DNA of 33,094 nucleotides from Bacteroidaceae bacterium (GTDB lineage Bacteria; Bacteroidota; Bacteroidia; Bacteroidales; Bacteroidaceae): NCBI GenBank assembly GCA_017617805.1, contig JAFZVN010000068.1, positions 1 to 33,094 of the forward strand, read 5' to 3'. Shown piece by piece: positions 8,901 to 15,172 of this stretch (position 1 is its first letter; each line of letters starts with the position of its first letter). The notes under the pieces were generated by a model. It saw only the letters and a program-made list of their open reading frames with translations, ran no database searches and was not told where the DNA came from. The position numbers and the translations under genes were made by a program.

Positions 8901-10378
8901 GTATAGCGGAGCGTTGCACCTTGGGGAATGTTGACGGAAATGTTGAGAGTTCCAGAGAAGCGTTGGCCATCCTTGTCCACGATGGGAGCTTCCAGTTGTG
9001 TGATAGCCCAGCCTCCGTTGTCTTGGTTCGAAGCGCCTGGTGAAGGAGTGCCGGTGATGCCCCATTCATTGCCACCATCCGTTGTGCGGGCATACGAAGT
9101 ACGCGAGATGGCTTCTGGGTATTCCTGCTCAGCGATAATCGTTTTACCATCTGAAATGATGATGACACCGCCATCGCAATCCAGATTGTCATCAATTTGG
9201 CGATAGGAAAGGGTGGTGTAGATTTCATGATGGTCAAAGTTCAGCAAGGCGAATCCCTTGGCAGGAAGTGCACCGTAGTTTTCTATCAATTGATGTTTCT
9301 TCAGATTGGTCTTGTCATCAGTGATGTACAGTCCACCGAGCGACACGCTTTTGTCAGTCGGGTTATAGAGCTCCACCCAACTGCCGTAGTTGAGTGATGG
9401 GTCAAAATAGACATCTACATTGGCCGCCATGATTTCGTTGATGATGAGGGATTTTGCTGTAGCAGGGTTCTTTGCCACCGTCACTTGGCAACTGGCCTTC
9501 ATACCGCTGGTGTCTGTCGTTCTTGCCGTAATGTTGCAAGTACCAATGGCTACCGCTGTGATTTCTCCTGTATTGACGTTCACCGTGGCCACTTTGGTGT
9601 CGGATGACACCCAAGTCACATCCTTGTGGGTGGCATCTTCAGGCAGGATGCTGAAGGTGAGCGTCTTTTTTTCTGTTGGCACCAGCTCAATATTCGTTTC
9701 TGACAGGCTGACGTCAGTCACGAGTGTAGGCTCGCCCCAGTATTCCAATTTCCAGTTGTCAAGACAGGTCCAGTCATTGTTGAGGGTTTTCTCTTTCTTG
9801 ATACCAATGGTCAACGTGCCATCTGCACCAACTTCACATTCTAATGTGTTCTTATACTTACCTGCTTCAAACCAGTAGTAGGCAGCCTCCATATTAGCAG
9901 GAAGGTAATAGTACGATGTCCACCACCATCCGTTATTCTCTTCCACCACGTCAAAATCTCCGCCCAGTGGGTCTTCAAGGGCAGCTGATGATGCAGGAGT
10001 GATGGCAACAGTCTTTTCTGTTCCCGAAGATTTAGTATACAGCAAAGCGTATTGATAATCTTTGTAGTTGTTTGCTTTGTAGAGGGCATAGTCATTGTTG
10101 GCGTCACCCATTCGATAGAAAGCGTTGAGGCTGACACGATACTTACCAGGCTGCAAACCTTTGATGGTCTGGTAGGTGTCGTAGTTTTTGTTGTAGTGCT
10201 CGGCATTCTCAAATGGATTGTTGGCGCTGAAGGAAGTACCTTGCCATCCAGTCTTGATGTCATTGTTGTCGAATCTCGGATTGGTGACATACTTGTCTGT
10301 CACATCCAGCCACTCTGGAGCGGCGTAGCTTGTTTGTGTAGCGATGGCTATCACAAGTGCTGTGAAAAATTTCTTCAT
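5972..10378 (-). CDS. Giant secreted CotH-kinase / lamin-tail domain protein (paralog 2, 1468 aa)
   Basis: Same backbone as the neighbouring 1225-residue protein: signal peptide (about 1-19), N-terminal beta domain (20-215), lamin-tail domain (310-450), chitobiase-C-like domain (460-550) and CotH kinase-like domain (about 555-950). The CotH part has DWPQNN (801-806) and FDLD (823-826). A second lamin-tail domain (1222-1395) and a type IX secretion-like tail with LPKGIYIVTA follow. Two extra modules explain the added length. One is a bacterial Ig-like (BIG2) domain at about 217-303 (VSLSETNIELVPTEKKTLTF, WVSSDTKVATV, GTCNITA). The other is a jelly-roll-like domain at about 1020-1175 (DDGMIVYVNGTEAGRYNMP, GTNVIAVEVHN) placed inside the InlB-B-like repeat. 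The protein is expected at the cell surface or released. Kinase activity and substrate are unknown. The start 70 bp after the DUF4421 gene suggests co-transcription. Confidence 0.85.
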   Translation of the reverse strand: MKKFFTALVIAIATQTSYAAPEWLDVTDKYVTNPRFDNNDIKTGWQGTSFSANNPFENAEHYNKNYDTYQTIKGLQPGKYRVSLNAFYRMGDANNDYALYKANNYKDYQYALLYTKSSGTEKTVAITPASSAALEDPLGGDFDVVEENNGWWWTSYYYLPANMEAAYYWFEAGKYKNTLECEVGADGTLTIGIKKEKTLNNDWTCLDNWKLEYWGEPTLVTDVSLSETNIELVPTEKKTLTFSILPEDATHKDVTWVSSDTKVATVNVNTGEITAVAIGTCNITARTTDTSGMKASCQVTVAKNPATAKSLIINEIMAANVDVYFDPSLNYGSWVELYNPTDKSVSLGGLYITDDKTNLKKHQLIENYGALPAKGFALLNFDHHEIYTTLSYRQIDDNLDCDGGVIIISDGKTIIAEQEYPEAISRTSYARTTDGGNEWGITGTPSPGASNQDNGGWAITQLEAPIVDKDGQRFSGTLNISVNIPQGATLRYTTDGTTPTLTNGETSETGLFTISYDPNDWWSSPTQCYRFRLFQDGYLPSRVVTRSYIYDDGSYYFPIISIVTDPDNIYDTDRGIFQKGPYGRPGNGQSSKCNWNMDWDRPVSFEYITDNNEYLVSQECNMSTCGGWSRAWDPRSFKLKADKCYDFENTFQAQFFDEKPYLKSKTLQIRNGGNDNNCRIKDAAIQQIAARSGLNVDYQSWQPVHVFFNGSHYAVLNMREPNNKHYAYANYGIDTDEMDQFEICPDSGYIQMKGTDEAFLRLVELSANAADEATYEEICKLLDIDEYINYMAVEFYVGNWDWPQNNVKGFRDVNDGKFRFVLFDLDGSFSTSTPFSTFLGKQNYTFDTLHGYDYSTNKSIEGQHIKKEIKFVTLFKNMLQNDTFRKKFIDTFCIMGGSVYQPNKVKTIVTEMRDYLSQGGYVSPNNTANDIINKLTTSYNNSLTSHLKGTKDMKLTNVTRQVANLSTNVANAKIRINDIEVPYSEFNGYLFAPITLKAEAPAGYRFKGWTNVGGTTSKQIFGTESSWKYYDQGSLDGKKWTETSYTTTNWSNGNAPIGYGKNQNTETAQNLSCYYFRKTFTLAAAPQANDEFVFDFTIDDGMIVYVNGTEAGRYNMPSGTVSFDTWASSYAPNNPDTGTLTLPTSLFQKGTNVIAVEVHNNSSTSSDILWDASLSQSSKEVTDEEMVSTEAEFELPTTGSLKYMAVFEEIPADELAKEGITPVRVNEVSAANSMHVNDYFKKDDWIELYNTTSEPIDIKGMYISDKIDNPKKYQVPSDDVNLNTIIPAYGHKVIWCDKRDNIGSDIHAGFKLASEGGDVVITTDVYADTLHYDTHLGIQSFGRYPDGSNDTYVMNHPTIAKANQIGSYDTLYVKPIDGGESDAIRSYTKEGGITIAQAGGVINVKSEDAPIRSVLLYNTSGMQVGNVQHTRSSEHFVSLLTANLPKGIYIVTATTADGDECRIKFFVR

Positions 10379-10447
10379 ATAGTTTTGTTTGTTTAGTTAT
10401 TTTCTATTTGTTTTGATTACATTGCTTTCTTGTCGAATCATGTTTGT

Positions 10448-11572
10448 TTATGTTTTCGGTTGTGGCTTTCGCCAGAAATTGAATCCTAACACATATTTCA
10501 GAGTGCCATAAGTGTTGGTCAGACCGAACTTGCTCTTTCGATACGAATAGGTGTGTGCTTCGAAGATGAGTCCGTTGAAGAGTCGCGTGTTGTTCCAAAA
10601 CAGAGACATGCGCACGTTCAAGTCGGTTGACATATTGTTCAGAATCGAATGATTTTCCTCTTGAGCCTCTGTGATATTCGACCGCCTATAGCCGACATTG
10701 GGTATCAGCGAAAAAGCGAACTGCACATTGCGTCCCAACACACAGTTATAGTTGTATCCCACACTCAAGCTGTAGTCGTTGTAGTTCACATGCGAGAAGA
10801 GTAGGGTTGAGTCAATTTCCTCTTTCAAGTAGTCAGGCAAGGCTTCCGCATCCATACTGATGTTTTGGTGGTTGTACTGAAAGCCGACGCTCCAGCTGCC
10901 ACAACTTTTTCTTTGCACAGCGTTGGCTCCAAAGGCTGCTGGCCATGAGAAATGGCGGTTGTTGAACATATACATCACGTTCAATCCGTTGCATCGTGAA
11001 TCCAAGCCATGAAAAGCCCGTTCCTTCCCCTTCAGGTTGATGCCACTCACACTTCTGATTTCAGCTCCTTTCCCTGAGTTGAAGGTATAATACTCCGCAA
11101 AGAACTTGGCTGTGTGAATGACAAACGTTTGCCTGAGCGAAGTACCATTCGTCTTTCCTGCCTTGATGCCAAGATCATTCATGTTCCATACGGCCCCATA
11201 TCCTAAGATGCTGTAGTACACATATCCACCCAGAATGACAGATGGGTCTGACTGTATCACCATTGTATTGTGGGTAACTGACGAACGCAGGAAATAATAG
11301 TCATGCCAATATGACAATTCCATCTGAGCCGTCAAGTTATACTTCTGGGGTGTCACATAGGTCGTGTCGCATCCCATGAAGAAATCCATCACACCGTTCA
11401 TCATACGTGTCATCAACGGAGGACGTGAGGGTTTCTTTGCAATGACGGTGTCCTCTTGCAACATCATGGCGTCTTCTTGCACTACGAGGGAATCCACCTG
11501 TGCAACAGCAACCACACAATGCATCGCCAACAACAGGGCGCAGGATATCATCATCAACCTAAGTCGCATCAC
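10448..11572 (-). CDS. DUF4421 family outer-membrane beta-barrel protein
   Basis: 374 residues with a signal peptide (hydrophobic MISCALLLAMHCVVAVAQ, cleavage near residue 25). A short acidic linker is followed by alternating aromatic/polar strands typical of a beta barrel, ending in a strand with C-terminal aromatics (YVLGFNFW). The segment DTTYVTPQKYNLTAQMEL and the later GYNYN, IPNVGYRRS and FNGLIFEAHTYSYRK stretches match what I recall of DUF4421, a Bacteroidota family with no established function. It starts 15 nt after the oxidoreductase stop and ends 70 bp before the CotH pair, all on the minus strand, so one operon is likely. It could be a surface partner or assembly factor for the secreted CotH proteins; that is inference from position only. 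Confidence 0.75.
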   Translation of the reverse strand: MMRLRLMMISCALLLAMHCVVAVAQVDSLVVQEDAMMLQEDTVIAKKPSRPPLMTRMMNGVMDFFMGCDTTYVTPQKYNLTAQMELSYWHDYYFLRSSVTHNTMVIQSDPSVILGGYVYYSILGYGAVWNMNDLGIKAGKTNGTSLRQTFVIHTAKFFAEYYTFNSGKGAEIRSVSGINLKGKERAFHGLDSRCNGLNVMYMFNNRHFSWPAAFGANAVQRKSCGSWSVGFQYNHQNISMDAEALPDYLKEEIDSTLLFSHVNYNDYSLSVGYNYNCVLGRNVQFAFSLIPNVGYRRSNITEAQEENHSILNNMSTDLNVRMSLFWNNTRLFNGLIFEAHTYSYRKSKFGLTNTYGTLKYVLGFNFWRKPQPKT

Positions 11573-11587
11573 ACTATCTCTCTTGCA

Positions 11588-12583
11588 TTAGAATTTTCCA
11601 AGTATTTTATCCATCACCCAATTGGTGGCAGTAGCACTCACGGAATCACAGTCACAGGTCTGCTTGCCCTGCAGGTGTTGCACCACTTTCTCAATCAATC
11701 CCATTTGCACATGGGGAGGATTGGGAACCTCAATCTTTTCCTGTCCACGTTCAGTGTCAAGCACGATGGGTTCGTAGTCAAACACAGAGAAGACGATTTT
11801 TCCTCTTGTTCCCACAATCGAAATGCGGTCTCTTCGTGCCGACTCATGGGCTACAAAACACCATGAAGCACTTCCGGTCAGCCCGTCGGCAAAACGGAAA
11901 CAGGCATTGAACGTGTCTTCTACCTTGTATAGTCCCATCATGTTCTGGCCAAAGCCCTTCGCTTCGATGATGGGACCAAACCAGTATTGCAACAAGTCTA
12001 TCTGGTGTGCAGCCAAATCGTAAAAGTATCCACCTCCACCAGCCACTTCGGGTTGGAGTCGCCAGGGCAGCTCTTTGCCGCTCTTGTAGTCCAATTCCCT
12101 CGGAGGAACGGCAAAACGTATCTGTACAGTCAACACCTTACCTATCTCTCCATTCATCACAATTTGCTTCACTCGTTCGAAATAGGGTAAGTATCGGCGA
12201 TAGAAAGCCACAAAACAGGGAATACCTGTCAGTTCGCTAATGCGGTTGACACGCAAGCACTCCTCATAGCTGGCCGAAAGTGGTTTTTCTATGTATGCAG
12301 GTTTTCCAGCTTTCATCGCCATGATGGCGAAGGTGGCATGAGAGGATGGGGGTGTGGCGATATAAATAGCATTCACATCTGGGTCGTTCACTAGCGACTG
12401 TGCATCCGAATAGTACTTCTTGATGTTATGCCGCTCAGCATACGATTTTGCTTTTTGTTCATCACGGCTCATGACAGCAACTACTTGACTGCCTTCAATT
12501 TTCCCGAAGGCAGGTCCACTTTTCTTTTCCGTCACTTCGCCGCAACCGATAAAACCCCATTTGACTGTGTCCAGATAATGCAT
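11588..12583 (-). CDS. Gfo/Idh/MocA family NAD(P)-dependent oxidoreductase
   Basis: N-terminal Rossmann fold with GFIGCGEVTEKKSGPAF, then IYIATPPSSHATFA and the family's EKPLS motif, which carries the nucleotide-proximal lysine. The C-terminal alpha/beta domain includes the GGGGYFYDLAAHQIDLLQYW segment expected of this family. These cytoplasmic enzymes oxidise or reduce sugars, inositols or related compounds; the substrate here cannot be read from sequence. The frame is open to 12625, but that start would sit inside the -7 promoter element at 12622-12630. The ATG at 12583 gives MHYLDTVKWGFIGCG, the normal distance to the Rossmann loop, so I chose 331 residues. It heads the presumed operon with DUF4421 and the CotH pair and diverges from rlmD. 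Confidence 0.88.
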   Translation of the reverse strand: MHYLDTVKWGFIGCGEVTEKKSGPAFGKIEGSQVVAVMSRDEQKAKSYAERHNIKKYYSDAQSLVNDPDVNAIYIATPPSSHATFAIMAMKAGKPAYIEKPLSASYEECLRVNRISELTGIPCFVAFYRRYLPYFERVKQIVMNGEIGKVLTVQIRFAVPPRELDYKSGKELPWRLQPEVAGGGGYFYDLAAHQIDLLQYWFGPIIEAKGFGQNMMGLYKVEDTFNACFRFADGLTGSASWCFVAHESARRDRISIVGTRGKIVFSVFDYEPIVLDTERGQEKIEVPNPPHVQMGLIEKVVQHLQGKQTCDCDSVSATATNWVMDKILGKF

Positions 12584-12621
12584 TTTTGTTGGTCTATAGG
12601 TGAATAAAAACCTAAGAAGTT

Positions 12622-12630
12622 GCAAAGTTA
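12622..12630 (-). promoter_or_regulatory. Predicted promoter -7 element for the oxidoreductase operon
   Basis: Minus-strand TAACTTTGC matches TAnnTTTGC, 39 nt upstream of the chosen ATG at 12583. The -33 position reads TTTT(C) rather than TTTG. It is arranged back to back with the rlmD promoter. Confidence 0.6.
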
Positions 12631-12663
12631 GGCATTTTCTGTGGAAAATGAAAAATTTTTCTT

Positions 12664-12672
12664 TACCTTTGC
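12664..12672 (+). promoter_or_regulatory. Predicted rlmD promoter -7 element
   Basis: TACCTTTGC followed by A matches the Bacteroidota -7 consensus, 30 nt upstream of the ATG at 12702. No TTTG is found at the -33 spacing. Only 33 bp separate it from the oppositely directed element at 12622-12630. Confidence 0.55.
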
Positions 12673-12701
12673 ACTCGATTTAACAAATGACAAGCATTTT
12701 T

Positions 12702-14162
12702 ATGGCTCGTAATAAGAAAAAACAGCTCCCTTTGTTGGAGAATGTGACCATCGCCGCATGTGCTGCCGAAGGCAAGGCTTTGGCACGAGTGGATGACAAG
12801 GTGGTGTTTGTGCCTTATGTGGTACCTGGTGATGTGGTGGACTTACAGGTGAAGAAGAAAAAGAGTTCCTATATGGAGGCTGTAGCAGTGAAGTTCCATG
12901 AATTCTCTCCTTTACGAACAGCACCCCGATGCCGCCACTATGGTATATGTGGAGGTTGCAAGTGGCAGTGTCTTCAATATGAAGAACAGCTTAAGGCCAA
13001 GCAGCAACAGGTGTATGATAATCTGACACGTATCGGAAAGATAGAATTGCCGGAATCTCAACCTATTTTGGGCAGTAAGAACATCTATGGCTATCGCAAT
13101 AAGTTAGAGTTTGGCTTCTCCAACAAACGGTGGCTCACAGATGAGGAGGTAAGGTGCGATGTAAAGTATGATGTGATGGATGCCGTTGGCTTCCATATCA
13201 CAGGTGCATATGATAAGATTCTTGACATTACAGAGTGCCATCTGATGGATGACATCAACAACCAAATCCGCAACGATATCCGTCAGTATGCCTTAGACAA
13301 TGGGTTGGAATTTTATGACCTGCGTGAGAATCGTGGATTGCTCCGTTCCCTCATGATTCGTACCTCCAACACAGGTGAGTTGATGTTCCTCGTGCAGTTC
13401 CGTATTGATACCGTTGAAGAGCAGCAACAAGCAGATGCGCTGATGCAACATTTGAGTGAAACCTTTCCTCAAATAACATCGCTTCTTTATGTTGATAACC
13501 ATAAACTTAACGATACGTTTGGAGACCAAGAGATTCATGTGGTGAAAGGTAAAGATCATATCTTCGAACAGATGGAGGATTTGCGTTTCAAAGTGGGACC
13601 TAAATCGTTCTATCAGACCAATACGGAACAGGCGTATGAACTGTACAAAGTGGCACGTGAATTTGCTTTTGGAACGTTGGATAATGTATCGGATGAACAG
13701 CCATCAGACCTTCCAGAAAAGCCCCTTGTCTATGACCTCTACACTGGCACAGGTACCATTGCCAATTTCGTTGCCAAGCAGGCTTGTCAAGTGATTGGTA
13801 TCGAGTATGTGCCTGAGGCAATAGAGGATGCGAAGGTGAACTCCGAGATTAATGGTATCACCAACACGCGCTTCTATGCAGGCGACATGAAGGACATTCT
13901 CAACAAGGACTTCATTGCTGAGCATGGTCGCCCAGACATCATCATCACGGATCCACCACGTGCAGGAATGCATCAGGATGTGATTGATACCATCCTCTTT
14001 GCGGCTCCCCAGCGTATTGTCTATGTCAGTTGCAATCCTGCCACACAAGCTCGTGACTTGCAGCTTCTTGATATGGATTATAAAGTAATGAAAGTGCAGC
14101 CTGTGGACATGTTCCCCCATACGCAGCACGTTGAAAATGTCGTTTTATTGGAAAGAAGATGA
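12702..14162 (+). CDS. rlmD: 23S rRNA (uracil-5-)-methyltransferase, RlmD/RumA type
   Basis: S-adenosylmethionine-dependent m5U methyltransferase acting on 23S rRNA in the cytoplasm. Residues are numbered from the longer ATG at 12687. An N-terminal TRAM RNA-binding domain covers about 15-72. Iron-sulfur ligands are CRHYGICGGC (C82, C88, C91) plus C184 in ITECHL. The SAM loop is YDLYTGTGTIANF, followed by ITDPPRAGMH and the nucleophile C449 in VSCNPATQARDL. Together these are the full RlmD signature. The ATG at 12687 (MTSIFMARNKKK) would have a leader of about 8 nt from the predicted promoter; the ATG at 12702 (MARNKKK) resembles family starts and is preferred. The stop overlaps the start of the pseudouridine synthase by 4 nt, coupling two RNA-modification enzymes. 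RlmCD-like specificity cannot be excluded. Confidence 0.92.
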   Translation: MARNKKKQLPLLENVTIAACAAEGKALARVDDKVVFVPYVVPGDVVDLQVKKKKSSYMEAVAVKFHEFSPLRTAPRCRHYGICGGCKWQCLQYEEQLKAKQQQVYDNLTRIGKIELPESQPILGSKNIYGYRNKLEFGFSNKRWLTDEEVRCDVKYDVMDAVGFHITGAYDKILDITECHLMDDINNQIRNDIRQYALDNGLEFYDLRENRGLLRSLMIRTSNTGELMFLVQFRIDTVEEQQQADALMQHLSETFPQITSLLYVDNHKLNDTFGDQEIHVVKGKDHIFEQMEDLRFKVGPKSFYQTNTEQAYELYKVAREFAFGTLDNVSDEQPSDLPEKPLVYDLYTGTGTIANFVAKQACQVIGIEYVPEAIEDAKVNSEINGITNTRFYAGDMKDILNKDFIAEHGRPDIIITDPPRAGMHQDVIDTILFAAPQRIVYVSCNPATQARDLQLLDMDYKVMKVQPVDMFPHTQHVENVVLLERR

Positions 14163-15079
14163 GCACATATTCAGATTATAAAGCCGCTAACCATTACACC
14201 AGTTATACGGTAAAGGAATCAACAGAATTGTTACCATTTTTGATGACCGCTATTGCAGGTGTTTCTCGTACGAAGGCAAAGGAGTTCCTGAGCCAGCGCA
14301 TGGTGTATGTGAACAACGAAATCGTTACCCAGTTCAATTACCCCTTGAAGAAAGGGCAGGTAGTGCAGGTGGCCAAAAATCGCCATAAGCACAGCATGAC
14401 CAATAAGATGGTGCGTATCGTCTATGAAGATGCTTTCCTTCTGGTGGTGGAGAAGAAAGAAGGAATCGTCACCAATGTGCAGCCAGGTAAGCGCCAAGAG
14501 AATGTGAAAGCCATTCTCGATGAATATGTGAAACGTCAAAGCCGCAGTTTTGCTGTCCACACGATTCATCGCCTCGACAAAGGCACCTCTGGTTTGCTTC
14601 TCTTTGCCAAGCGTCGTGACATTCAGCAAATGTTTACTGATAATTGGAAAGACCTTGTGACTGACCGCCGTTATGTGGCTGTAGTTCAGGGAGAAATGGA
14701 GAAGGATAATGGTACGGTGTCTTCTTGGTTGATGGACAACAAGATGTTTATCACTTATTCCACTCCATACGACAATGGTGGCAAGTTTGCGGTCACTCAT
14801 TATTGTACGTTGAAACGCAAGAATGGATTCTCGTTGGTGGAGCTGAAATTGGAGACAGGACGCAAGAATCAGATTCGTGTCCACATGCAAGATCTGAAGC
14901 ATCCTGTAGTCGGCGACTTCAAATATGGCAGTACAGCTCAGGCATACGGTGATCGCCATGATGCAGCAGGTCGTATGTGCTTGCATGCTTACCTGCTGGT
15001 TTTCCGACATCCCATCACAGGTGAGATTCTCAAGTTCGAGACTCCATTCCCTTCCGCCTTCACCCGTTTGCTTGCATAA
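14159..15079 (+). CDS. RluA-family pseudouridine synthase
   Basis: 306 residues. An S4-like RNA-binding segment occupies about 25-75 (SRTKAKEFLSQRMVYVNNEI...PLKKGQVV). The catalytic domain follows, with the RluA motif HRLDKGTSGLLLFAK in which D140 is the catalytic aspartate, then RRYVAVVQG and the LETGRKNQIRVHMQ segment typical of the family. It isomerises uridine to pseudouridine in rRNA or tRNA. The target is not readable from sequence, and the RluC/RluD branch is plausible given the S4 domain. The ATG overlaps the rlmD stop (ATGA at 14159-14162), indicating translational coupling. A weak hairpin follows the gene. Confidence 0.9.
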   Translation: MSTYSDYKAANHYTSYTVKESTELLPFLMTAIAGVSRTKAKEFLSQRMVYVNNEIVTQFNYPLKKGQVVQVAKNRHKHSMTNKMVRIVYEDAFLLVVEKKEGIVTNVQPGKRQENVKAILDEYVKRQSRSFAVHTIHRLDKGTSGLLLFAKRRDIQQMFTDNWKDLVTDRRYVAVVQGEMEKDNGTVSSWLMDNKMFITYSTPYDNGGKFAVTHYCTLKRKNGFSLVELKLETGRKNQIRVHMQDLKHPVVGDFKYGSTAQAYGDRHDAAGRMCLHAYLLVFRHPITGEILKFETPFPSAFTRLLA

Positions 15080-15085
15080 ACTTGT

Positions 15086-15101
15086 ATGGATTTTAATCCA
15101 T
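15086..15101 (+). terminator. Short hairpin after the pseudouridine synthase
   Basis: ATGGAT (15086-15091) pairs with ATCCAT (15096-15101) around TTTA, seven nt after the stop codon, followed by a T-rich TTCTGTTTC. The stem is weak, so this is tentative. Confidence 0.35.
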
Positions 15102-15172
15102 TTCTGTTTCGTGCAGTCAAATGAAAATGAAATCAATCTATAAGCATTACATTTTTTATGCATTATTCTTTC

